Assembly (NCBI GenBank): GCA_017937385.1
Contig: JAGBDR010000004.1
Location: forward strand, 57,540 to 121,539
Source of the DNA: Parabacteroides sp.
GTDB lineage: Bacteria > Bacteroidota > Bacteroidia > Bacteroidales > Tannerellaceae
Length of the DNA stretch: 64,000 nucleotides
Direction: 5' to 3'
The stretch's first letter is position 1; each line of letters starts with the position of its first letter. Shown here one piece after another: positions 52,601-59,457 of the stretch. Below the pieces are notes generated by a model, which had not been told where the DNA came from, made no database searches, and worked only from the letters and a program-made list of their open reading frames with translations. The translations under genes and the position numbers were made by a program.

Positions 52601-54022
52601 ACCACCTATAGCCTCCACATAACCTCCGTAAATATACACCGTTTTGCCATTTTGGGTACCATTTCCGCCGATACCGGCTCCACCTTGACCTCCTTCAGCG
52701 ATTACCCTGCCGCCATGAATATAAACAATACTGCTATTGATGGCAGCATCATCTGATTTAAGCTGCCACTCCCCACCGTAGATTGTGCACTTCGAGCCGG
52801 CGATAGAGGTTTTTCCGGAAGAAGAACCGTTGTAAAGTGTTATATTCCCTTCAAGTTTACAATCCGTAAACGTGGTTCCTTGGACAAAAATGGTTGTTCC
52901 ATTGATCGTACAACCTTGAAACGTTTGTTGGGTAAGTGTTACTACGGGCTGGATGAAAGTCAGAGACTTTTCAGATTTCGTATTAATTATGGAAATCTTC
53001 TCATCGATGGAGATGATTTTATCGAAAGAGCAGTCGGTGAAAGTACCGTCTTTCAAGATCGTTTCACCACTGAAAGTACAGTCGCTGAAAGTGCCGCCTT
53101 TCAAGGTCATTTCACTGGTGAAAGTGCAGTTGGTGAAAGTACCGCCTTCCAAGGTCATTCCACCGGTGAAAGTGCAATCGGTGAAAGTACCTCTTTTTAC
53201 AACACCCGAACCCTCTATTGTCCAGTTTTCGATTGTTGAAGTGGACGAATCGCCAATGGTTATATTTCCGATTGAAATGGTTTTATATGTAGTCCGCTCA
53301 TGGCATGATGTCGTGATACTCCCGCCATTCAGCGTAATATTTCCCATTATGCCGGAAGATCCATATTCTTTTCCGCCGGCAGTTACATTTCCCCCGTCGA
53401 TGATAAGGATTCCTTCCTTGAATGGCTCCATTCTTAAGAAACAACCGCCTCCCAATCCGAAAGCCCAGTCGCCGGCATAGGCGTTGACCGTTCCGCTTTT
53501 TATCCGGATCGTCCCGCACGTGGTTCCATCTCCGGCACCGATACCGGCACCGCCCCAGCCGCCTTGCGCTGTCAACGTCCCATTGCCCTCGATTTGTATC
53601 GAAGCGCCCTTTTCTACCTGTATGGCAGCTTTGCTTGCGCCGCTTTGCAAAGAGTTGGTTGCGGATATCGTGAGTGTTACGGCTGCCCCGTTCTTGATTT
53701 CAAAGGCGCATGTGCCGGTTTCTTTGTGATCGCTTTGCCCATCCGAGAACGTGATGCTTGCCCCGTTGAGCGTCACGTTCGCCGCCACCCCCTCGGCCAC
53801 TACAATGCGGTCGGTCGTGGTCTCGCCCGAAAAGGTTAAGGGTTGGTTGGTCTGCACGGTATAGATGTTGTCCGTATAGGTGTAGTCCGTGCCGCTTGTT
53901 CCGCCTGTTACTGTCAAACCTTGCCCCCAGGCCGTTGGCAGGCATAAAAAAAGGGACATGAGGAGCCATGCACCTGTCTTGATCAATCTGTCGATGTATC
54001 TTCTGTTCATGTTAATTGTCAT
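49670..54022 (-). CDS. Large secreted beta-helix protein with T9SS-like C-terminus
   Basis: A 1450-residue exported protein. After a signal peptide (LLMSLFLCLPTAWGQG) comes a right-handed beta-helix of Gly-rich turns (GGWGGAGIGAGDG, GGYGAGIGGGDG), including four 16-residue units at 53024-53191. Ig/MBG-like domains (VTYGQDLKEITLPRGW, TYGIRLKELPLPEGW), an InlB-like repeat (NGSVTADKTEATEGETVTL), a DP-rich spacer and a C-terminal YTFSGSLLRQG...LPAGPYIVRI piece resembling type IX secretion sorting domains follow. It is probably a surface adhesin. Start could also be the ATG at 54010. It shares strand with the DUF4469 gene upstream. No enzyme motif was seen. Confidence 0.75.
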   Translation of the reverse strand: MTINMNRRYIDRLIKTGAWLLMSLFLCLPTAWGQGLTVTGGTSGTDYTYTDNIYTVQTNQPLTFSGETTTDRIVVAEGVAANVTLNGASITFSDGQSDHKETGTCAFEIKNGAAVTLTISATNSLQSGASKAAIQVEKGASIQIEGNGTLTAQGGWGGAGIGAGDGTTCGTIRIKSGTVNAYAGDWAFGLGGGCFLRMEPFKEGILIIDGGNVTAGGKEYGSSGIMGNITLNGGSITTSCHERTTYKTISIGNITIGDSSTSTIENWTIEGSGVVKRGTFTDCTFTGGMTLEGGTFTNCTFTSEMTLKGGTFSDCTFSGETILKDGTFTDCSFDKIISIDEKISIINTKSEKSLTFIQPVVTLTQQTFQGCTINGTTIFVQGTTFTDCKLEGNITLYNGSSSGKTSIAGSKCTIYGGEWQLKSDDAAINSSIVYIHGGRVIAEGGQGGAGIGGNGTQNGKTVYIYGGYVEAIGGYGAGIGGGDGYGTNGKGRPGNTYIYGGTVYASSGAGSPIGGGRGASNEGGVTIIEGGSVHTRGYLAGNFGVAPKDNAGNPLYLATLENITDVNSVTVDEKSYHIDTNHNKNNNIYLYLTNSEEHTVVVRNNSGEVTTYKAICSGDNKFTFEQQGETTTPTEVSTIQFSSSAISSVYGEVKPTVSFTLKETGGSSSASSEPLKAGMGIVKMVVKDSEGNVCRTYRFDAEAAATEAPTIDLSYLDAGTYKLYAQYGGSETSLPSEVEVQSIQIIPAAGIYAPEYEDPMKDPTNLQVTYGQDLKEITLPRGWVWDQPNTKVGNAGTQRHTATFTPVNTKNYASIQKELLITVKQAMASEDMIQVPTLTEPYTYGIRLKELPLPEGWKWCDENERLSVIDMRGGQAYYEISGELLNYDWSNIYRYENGKVTRFISLNMQKATLAVEDFTVNEDMKQMEYSSDTDDVLLYKSYAYWGFTYIFIDEAGNKYSSPPHLGKYKVAIKYCGDDNIYETTDPLTDESWVIEVVKVRINEDNYDWLYDEEFDRNLSGVPYDGKEHINWSLTHSSEPGSDKLGAATVIYTYGEGKETSQPIDAGTYTPIKISFAEGENNHASVIELDTYIQQYLHFSIAKATLTAENFGNYFAVTLPENLHSNNTPKEVTVDPQPKITGMGDVTVSYYNNEGNLMDGAPVEQGSYTVKVTVEEGSNNEPMETELEIGTFTILASLPTHAITIDASITNGSVTADKTEATEGETVTLTVTPANGYERESLSYTYDGQTEAITGNTFTMPAAAVTVTATFKPKTVTPPVDPDPDPTPDPDPIYYVVTLPDVEGAMTDPTAGRYEVEEWDSFGFFLTLDADYDQSQPIVTTDRGETLEPRQSDGKYVIRSIRSDVGIRISGIVKNPDAVANESLKADQVKVWGGTGCLYMQSGTPQEVRVYTFSGSLLRQGRIPAGDSRWYLPAGPYIVRIKDKSYKAAVR
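53024..53191 (-). repeat. Tandem 48-bp repeats in the beta-helix gene
   Basis: The period is exactly 48 bp (53191, 53143, 53095, 53047). Units encode GTFTDCTFTGGMTLEG and variants, with the last one degenerating. They form one turn of the beta-helix each and could vary in number by recombination. Confidence 0.8.
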
Positions 54023-54083
54023 TCTCTGTTCATTTGCTTGTTTTTAAAATTAGGTGCATTTGTCTCTTTGCCTCACGCAGCGT

Positions 54084-54160
54084 GTGCGTCAGCCCTGACG
54101 CACATGCTGCGTCACCGTTGACGCAGGTAGTGCGTCAGGGGTGACGCCGTGTATGCGTCA
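54084..54160. repeat. Array of alternating TGCGTCA/TGACGCA heptamers
   Basis: Seven copies in 77 bp: TGCGTCA at 54085, 54108, 54131 and 54154, TGACGCA at 54096 and 54119, and a near-copy at 54142. The forward copies are spaced exactly 23 bp apart. Pairs form perfect hairpins (54084-54103 and 54107-54126). It lies in the 155-bp gap between the DUF4469 gene and the beta-helix gene. Confidence 0.85.
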
Positions 54161-54177
54161 GCAACTGCGGGTGAGGG

Positions 54178-54939
54178 TTACAATTCTCCCGGGCGTTCCT
54201 CATCGTCGCCTCCGGAGGTCGGTTTGCCGCCGATCCAGATTTGGGTGGAGGCGCTTCGGGGGGATTTCAGGGAGACGTTCCCCTTGCTGTATTGAGTAGT
54301 GACGGTTAGTGCATATTCGCCATCCGCAAGCGAGGCGGGCAGGAGCAGGGTCAGTTCGGACGGCTTGTTGATGGTGATGTCGTCGTCGTCGATCTTCGTC
54401 ACTTCGCCCTTGTCGTTCGTGAGGGTGACGCCTACCGACGGGTCGTCGCCCATGACCTTGAGCATCGCGCCGCGCACGAAGAGGTTCTTGCCTGCCGTCG
54501 CGCTGCCGTCCTTGAGCTTCGTCTTGCGGTCTTCGGTCTCGAGGATGTACATCACGTTGGCCTTCTCGCCGAGGATCGAGACGGCGGTCTCGGCGATGCC
54601 TTGGCGCAGCTCCTGGCCTTGCGTGAGGGAGACGTAGACGGAGTTCTTCTCCGGGTTCCATTTGCCCCCGTCGACCACGCCGACGAATTTCGCCACGCCG
54701 TAGAACAGCCCGGTGTTGACCTGCATGCCTTCGAGCAGGGCGTCGAGCACGATGCGGTGGTAGAGGTCTACCACGTGGCGGAGCGTTTCGGGCTGCAAGC
54801 CCGTGTTGGCGGCGAACATCTTTTCGAGGATGTCTTCCTTGTTCATCGCGCCTGCCGATTCGAGCAGCAGGATCTTGTCAGTCGTGTTGTCGGCGGTGAC
54901 GGCATTGTCTGCCAGCCAACCTTTCAAAGTGTGTTTCAT
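54178..54939 (-). CDS. HU-like DUF4469 domain protein
   Basis: A 253-residue protein. The first half resembles the IHF/HU-like domain of Bacteroidetes (MNKEDILEKMFAANTGLQPETLRHVVDLYHRIVLDALLEG in essence), and the second is an Ig-fold DUF4469 domain (VRGAMLKVMGDDPSVGVTL, ITINKPSELTLLLPASLADGEYALTVTTQYS). Such proteins are common in gut Bacteroidales, often near surface-protein genes; whether they bind DNA is not known to me. The gene is GC-rich and likely cotranscribed with the beta-helix gene through the heptamer array. Confidence 0.82.
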   Translation of the reverse strand: MKHTLKGWLADNAVTADNTTDKILLLESAGAMNKEDILEKMFAANTGLQPETLRHVVDLYHRIVLDALLEGMQVNTGLFYGVAKFVGVVDGGKWNPEKNSVYVSLTQGQELRQGIAETAVSILGEKANVMYILETEDRKTKLKDGSATAGKNLFVRGAMLKVMGDDPSVGVTLTNDKGEVTKIDDDDITINKPSELTLLLPASLADGEYALTVTTQYSKGNVSLKSPRSASTQIWIGGKPTSGGDDEERPGEL

Positions 54940-55125
54940 ACTGTGATATGATTATGTATAATGAATAAATATTTCGCATTTTCGTTTGCCGTCGTAAAAG
55001 TCGCGAAAGAGTCCGAGACAGGTGTGACAAATAGTCCCTGGGGGTGATAAAAAGTCCCTCAAAGGTTCTAAAATGGTGGTTTTCGGGGGGATTCTTAGTC
55101 GGTTTTATAAATATTGGAATGTAAT

Positions 55126-55156
55126 TTTGAATTGTAGAATTGTCGTCATACCTTTG
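55126..55156 (+). promoter_or_regulatory. Promoter of the HigA-like gene
   Basis: TTTG (55126-55129), 19 bp, TACCTTTG (55149-55156): full consensus. It fixes translation at the ATG at 55227 rather than at an upstream in-frame codon. Confidence 0.75.
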
Positions 55157-55226
55157 TCACACGTCAGTTTGTGTATATTCGCTTTATGGGTACTTATTAA
55201 AGAATACGATAAAAAAGTTTAGGATT

Positions 55227-55592
55227 ATGACAAAGATAGAAAATCAAGCCCAGTATGAATGGGCGGTGAAAAGAGTAGAGTATCTTCTTCCATTGGTGAA
55301 AGATGATACTCCTTTGAACGACCCCCATAGCATAGAATTGGAGCTTCTGTCTAATTTGGTTGCTGATTATTCCGAAGAACATTTTGCATTAGGAGAACCG
55401 ACATTGGTGGATGTTCTTAAACTTCGTATGTATGAAATGGGGCTTAATCAAAAATCACTTGCTAAATTGGTGGGGATTAGCCCATCACGTCTTAGCGACT
55501 ATATTTCTGGAAAATGCGAACCGACTTTGAAAGTAGCTCGCGAAATAAGTCGGAAACTAAATATTGATGCCAATATAGTGTTAGGGGTATGA
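55227..55592 (+). CDS. HigA-like antitoxin / XRE regulator
   Basis: A 121-residue protein with the N-terminal region typical of HigA-type antitoxins (YEWAVKRVEYLLPLV, IELELLSNLVADYSEEHF) and a C-terminal XRE HTH (LRMYEMGLNQKSLAKLVGISPSRLSDYISGKCEPTLKVAREISRKL). HigA normally pairs with a HigB ribonuclease encoded just upstream. Here the promoter lies directly in front and no toxin frame is found on either side, so it is an orphan. It may be a domesticated regulator or an anti-toxin for systems elsewhere. Confidence 0.8.
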   Translation: MTKIENQAQYEWAVKRVEYLLPLVKDDTPLNDPHSIELELLSNLVADYSEEHFALGEPTLVDVLKLRMYEMGLNQKSLAKLVGISPSRLSDYISGKCEPTLKVAREISRKLNIDANIVLGV

Positions 55593-55594
55593 AT

Positions 55595-55626
55595 GACCAT
55601 TCAATGCGTCGTCTCCGCAATTGAAT
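55595..55626. terminator. Bidirectional terminator
   Basis: CCATTCAATGCG (55595-55606) pairs with CGCAATTGAATGG (55614-55626) with a one-base bulge, between the HigA-like gene and the opposing 58-residue gene. Confidence 0.6.
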
Positions 55627-55672
55627 GGCTTCGTTTCATAGTCGGAGGTTAATGGGATCAGTTTCATACGCG

Positions 55673-55849
55673 TCAAATACAAATTTCAATTTCTTTACAG
55701 GCTTCTTCGTATAGCCGATCCAATTCTTCTCCGTTCTTCCGACGTTGTTCTTCACTCATGTTGTCGACCTCCTCCATCAGCCGTTCGAAGCGGCGGGCGG
55801 AGCGTCCGTAAAGGATCGGGGTCTCTCTGAAAGGATACTTAGTCTTCAT
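55673..55849 (-). CDS. Small conserved-looking protein (58 residues)
   Basis: A short frame starting MKTKYPFRETPILYGRSARR and continuing FERLMEEVDNMSEEQRRKNGEE. The opening KYPFRETPxLxGxxARRFE matches small hypothetical proteins of Bacteroidales that I remember, and the hydrophilic helical tail looks genuine. It converges with the HigA-like gene at the 55595-55626 hairpin. Function is unknown; no nearby gene gives a clue. Confidence 0.6.
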   Translation of the reverse strand: MKTKYPFRETPILYGRSARRFERLMEEVDNMSEEQRRKNGEELDRLYEEACKEIEICI

Positions 55850-56084
55850 AGTTCTATATATATTAAATGGTTTGCAGCGGCAAAGATAAAGTTTCTATTG
55901 TAAAGTTCCAATACCTTGTGAGTGTGTTCCTTTACAATTGCATCGCCGTTTTTTTGGGAGGAGGGACTATTTGTCATAACATCCGTGACAATTTGTGCCA
56001 ACCAGGCCGGGCGAGGGTTGGCGGGAGAAGAAACGTTTGTGTTCCTTTGCAGGCGAGTATGGATTTATAGATAACGGGTCGCTT

Positions 56085-56309
56085 ATGGGAATGATACGGA
56101 TAACGGCGGGTGGAATGATACCCGAAACGGTCAGCTTGAATGCAGGCGAGGTCCTGCTGGTCGTGATTGTGTTTTTGGTCTTGGTCGATACGATTTTCCT
56201 CTTGGTAATGAAATACAAATATACCGTCGGGTTGAAAAACCGCAAGCTGCGGGAGTTCATCGAAAAGCTGCTGTTGAAAAAGGGAGAGTTGAAAAATGGA
56301 AGAAAATGA
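56085..56309 (+). CDS. Possible small membrane protein (74 residues)
   Basis: The frame starts MGMIRITAGGMIPE, then has one strong hydrophobic helix (EVLLVVIVFLVLVDTIFLLV) and a basic tail (LKNRKLREFIEKLLLKKGE). The topology is sensible for an inner-membrane protein. It lies 70 bp before the DUF1016 gene but a TACATTTG -7 box at 56332-56339 suggests the latter has its own promoter. No family recognised. Confidence 0.4.
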   Translation: MGMIRITAGGMIPETVSLNAGEVLLVVIVFLVLVDTIFLLVMKYKYTVGLKNRKLREFIEKLLLKKGELKNGRK

Positions 56310-56381
56310 TGGGGATTTTGCGGTATTTGTTTACATTTGGACGGTTAATAAGGAATTATTTTACCAACAAGGTAACAATGT

Positions 56382-57515
56382 ATGGAAAAGGAAATAAAAT
56401 ATAGTGATTTGACGAATGCCGTTCAAACCATCAAAGATGCGATTTTGCAGGGGCAGAAACGGGCTTTGGAAACGATAAACCAAGAACAATTGGCTCTTTA
56501 TTATGGTATCGGACGGTATATATCCGTTAATACCCGTGATAAAAATTGGGGGAAAGGTTTTATTGAAGCTATCAGCGAGCAGTTGCGTAAAGAACTGCCG
56601 GGACTGAGGGGCTTTTCAGCTTCCAGTTTGCGGAAAATGCGTGCTTTTTTCGAAGAATGGCGAATGCTTTCTGATAATTCGTTCGTTGAAACGAACAAAT
56701 TGGAATCTGATGCTCAAAATTCGTTCGTTCCAACGAACGAATTACCTACTGTCCGTTTTAAGATAGATGCCGATTTCCCTATTGCAGCTTTTATGAATAT
56801 CAGTTTTACCCACCATTATGCTATCATCAGAAAAGTAAAGGATACGGAAAAACGCAAATTTTATATTCAATATGCTGCTGATACAAAGACAACGGTCGAA
56901 GAGTTGGAACAAATAATAGAAGGTGATTTATATAGCCATCGGGGAGAACTGCCTAATAATTTCAAAAAAACGATTCCAGATCCATTATTGGCATATCGTG
57001 CAATTACGATGTTCAAGGATGAATATTTACTTGATTTCATCAATGTGGAAGAATTGTTCGTTCGTGAGAAAGACAGGGACGAACGGACAATTGAACAAGG
57101 TATTATTCAGAAAGTAAAAGATTTCATTATGACATTCGGTAAAGATTTCACATTTGTAGGAAACCAGTATCATTTGGAAAAATATGGAGTGGAAGAGTTT
57201 CCGGATTTGCTGTTTTTCAATAGGGAATTGGCCGCTCTTGTTTGTGTGGAACTGAAGGATGGTCCATTTAAGACAAGCTACCTCGGGCAATTGGCAGCTT
57301 ATCTGCGTATTCTTGACGATGAAGTTCGCAAACCGAATGAAAATGCTTCTATCGGAATCATTCTTTGTAAAAGTGCAAATAAGAAATTTGTAGAGTATGT
57401 CATTCAGGATTACGACAAGCCGATGGGTGTAGCAACCTATAAAACAACTGTTGACATGAACGACCGATTCAGAAAACTTCTTCCTCCTGTGGAGGAGTTG
57501 GAAAAATTGTTGTGA
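56382..57515 (+). CDS. YhcG/DUF1016-type PD-(D/E)XK nuclease
   Basis: A 377-residue protein with the N-terminal DUF1016 helical domain (LALYYGIGRYISVN, GFSASSLRKMRAFFEEW) and a C-terminal PD-(D/E)XK nuclease domain (EEFPDLLFFNRELAALVCVELKDGPFK: Asp then ExK). Family members often sit with type I restriction genes, but here the gene is alone. A linker around residues 100-122 contains two similar peptides, SFVETNKL and SFVPTNEL, encoded by inverted-repeat DNA. It starts with a standard promoter 40 bp upstream. The nuclease role is family knowledge, not shown here. Confidence 0.88.
   Translation: MEKEIKYSDLTNAVQTIKDAILQGQKRALETINQEQLALYYGIGRYISVNTRDKNWGKGFIEAISEQLRKELPGLRGFSASSLRKMRAFFEEWRMLSDNSFVETNKLESDAQNSFVPTNELPTVRFKIDADFPIAAFMNISFTHHYAIIRKVKDTEKRKFYIQYAADTKTTVEELEQIIEGDLYSHRGELPNNFKKTIPDPLLAYRAITMFKDEYLLDFINVEELFVREKDRDERTIEQGIIQKVKDFIMTFGKDFTFVGNQYHLEKYGVEEFPDLLFFNRELAALVCVELKDGPFKTSYLGQLAAYLRILDDEVRKPNENASIGIILCKSANKKFVEYVIQDYDKPMGVATYKTTVDMNDRFRKLLPPVEELEKLL
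56681..56743 (+). repeat. Two nested palindromes inside the DUF1016 gene
   Basis: GTTCGTT/AACGAAC (56681-56696) is followed by the perfect 12-bp palindrome pair AATTCGTTCGTT/AACGAACGAATT (56718-56743). They encode the interdomain linker and keep the frame open. Confidence 0.75.
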
Positions 57516-57555
57516 TTGTGTTCATAAGAATAGAAGTTCCAAATAGAATAAAAAA

Positions 57556-59409
57556 ATGAAACATAGTACTTTATATGTAGTTATAGTCATGTTGTTTGTC
57601 TTCTTGCCTGGCAAGAAGCTTCAGGCTATACCTTCAGGCTATACCTTCAGGCTATACCTTCAGGCTATACCTTCGGCACAGCCTGAAGGGTATGTACCGG
57701 ATAGTTTGCTGACCGTCCGGGCGATACGAAACGCCGCCCTTTCCGATCCCGACCGGGCGTTGCTGCTGCTGGACGAGGCGGAAAAGAGGGAGTCGCTCCC
57801 GCAATTCCAGATCGACTGGACACGGGCGCAGATCTACGGAGGCCCCAAGCGGATGGAACGCATGGCGGTGAAGTGGGCCAAGCGGGTGTTGGAAAACGAC
57901 TCGGTACGCAACAATCCGCAGTACTATTTCAATATGTGCGGCAACCTGATCGAGTCGATGGTTGCCAGCCGTGACTACGAGGAGGCGATGCGCTATGCCC
58001 GCTCGATGATCGATATGGTCGATCGTTCGGGCGGGTCAGATTTTAACTACCATCATTCCTATTGGGCGATGGCCCGCGTCTATCGGGCGATGGGCAATCC
58101 GGACGAGGCTTACAAGTATATGGGCGAGGCAATCCGCTGTTGCCGTGAACAGATAGACATCAAGCAGAAACGGGGACATCCGATTGTCTCGAATGAATTA
58201 AAGCTGTTGCTTTATGAACTGAACCTCGCGGACTGGCAGCAGGCAGACGGGCGGACGGCAGATGCCCTGAAGACGGCCCTCTCCATGCAAGAGGAAATCG
58301 AACGGCTGCGCCCGTTGAAAGGCGGCGCATTCCCGCATAAAATACCCGATGCCTCCTTTCAGGCGAAGGAAGGGATTATGGCCGGCAAATTGGCTTGCCT
58401 CTACGTGCAGGCAGGGCAGGCCGGCAAAGGACGGGAATGGTTCGGAAAGTTGCAGGAGAACCCGTTGGCAGGTCGCAATCCGGACTTGGTTCGCTTAGAA
58501 ATCGAGTACTACAAGCATACGCACGAATATGGCAAACTGGTCGGGAAGGCCCGCCGGCTGGCCGATCCGGCGGCCTACGATGACAGCATTCACGAACAGC
58601 GCAAGGAGGCGTGCCTGCTGTTGGCAGATGCCTACCGGCAGTTAGGGAAAGAGGGCGAGGCGAATGCCTTCTATGAGACCGCCTTGTCGCTGGCAGACAG
58701 CCTGAACCGGCGGGACAACGAGAACAACGCGCTCGAAATGGCGACCCTCTTGGAAACCCGCGAGAAGGAACGGCAGATCGAGCGGCAGGCGGAAGAGCTG
58801 AAGTGGCACAGGACCCTGACTTCAGTGGCAGTGGGGACGCTTTTCCTTATCTGCGTTATTTTCGTGCTGGTTGTCCGCCATTCCCGTATTGTGGGGCGCA
58901 AAAACAAGCTGATGGCGCAACAGATCGACCGGAACCTCTCTTACCGCAACGAATGGCAGGCGGCGCAAGAGCGCATCCGGCAGCTGGAAGGCGCGTTGGC
59001 GGAGCAGGCGGCTCCCGGCATAACGGAGAAGAAACCGGAGGAAGAGGTTGTGCGGGCGGATACGAACGAGGCCGACAAGCGGTACTTTGAGGAACTGGAC
59101 ACGAAGATCCGCAGCGAGCAGCTTTTCCTGGATTCGGATTTGTCGAGAGACAGGCTCCTCCAACTGACGCCTGTCGGCAAGAACCGCATCTCCTCGTTGT
59201 TGCAGACGTTCACGGGAGAGAATTTCAACGGGTATATCAATGGCCTGCGGCTGGAGTATTCGTTGGGCTTGCTGAAAGATTTCGACTACTACACGATCGA
59301 GGCGGTCGCGATGGATTCCGGTTTCAACAATGTCCGCACTTTCCAGCGGCTTTTCCGGGAGAAATATGGAATGTCGCCAGCCGAATACAGGAAGAGCTTG
59401 GTGGAATAA
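57556..59409 (+). CDS. TPR-containing membrane regulator with AraC HTH
   Basis: A 617-residue protein. A signal peptide (STLYVVIVMLFVFLPGKK) leads to TPR-like helical repeats in the periplasm (AMRYARSMIDM, AMARVYRAMGNPDEAYKYMGEA). One helix at about 426-446 (LTSVAVGTLFLICVIFVLVV), a coiled coil and a C-terminal AraC-type HTH in the cytoplasm (FNGYINGLRLEYSLGLL, FNNVRTFQRLFREKYGMSPAEYRKS) follow. It resembles one-component membrane regulators of Bacteroidales. Residues 22-39 are encoded by four 13-bp repeats, so the frame depends on their number. Targets are unknown. Confidence 0.85.
   Translation: MKHSTLYVVIVMLFVFLPGKKLQAIPSGYTFRLYLQAIPSAQPEGYVPDSLLTVRAIRNAALSDPDRALLLLDEAEKRESLPQFQIDWTRAQIYGGPKRMERMAVKWAKRVLENDSVRNNPQYYFNMCGNLIESMVASRDYEEAMRYARSMIDMVDRSGGSDFNYHHSYWAMARVYRAMGNPDEAYKYMGEAIRCCREQIDIKQKRGHPIVSNELKLLLYELNLADWQQADGRTADALKTALSMQEEIERLRPLKGGAFPHKIPDASFQAKEGIMAGKLACLYVQAGQAGKGREWFGKLQENPLAGRNPDLVRLEIEYYKHTHEYGKLVGKARRLADPAAYDDSIHEQRKEACLLLADAYRQLGKEGEANAFYETALSLADSLNRRDNENNALEMATLLETREKERQIERQAEELKWHRTLTSVAVGTLFLICVIFVLVVRHSRIVGRKNKLMAQQIDRNLSYRNEWQAAQERIRQLEGALAEQAAPGITEKKPEEEVVRADTNEADKRYFEELDTKIRSEQLFLDSDLSRDRLLQLTPVGKNRISSLLQTFTGENFNGYINGLRLEYSLGLLKDFDYYTIEAVAMDSGFNNVRTFQRLFREKYGMSPAEYRKSLVE
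57622..57673 (+). repeat. Four perfect 13-bp tandem repeats in a coding start
   Basis: CAGGCTATACCTT occurs four times without gap (57622, 57635, 57648, 57661). Because 13 is not a multiple of three, gain or loss of one or two units shifts the frame, and three units restore it. It lies right after the signal peptide of the TPR/AraC regulator, where slipped-strand changes would switch the gene off. Confidence 0.92.
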
Positions 59410-59457
59410 GGGGGGTGTCCGTTTTTCTCCGTATATTTGTCCGAAAATAGGAACGGG

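Noticed and set aside
54061-54180. CRISPR array
   Set aside because: The repeats are 7 bp, alternate in orientation and lack spacers of constant size with varied sequence; no cas gene is present.
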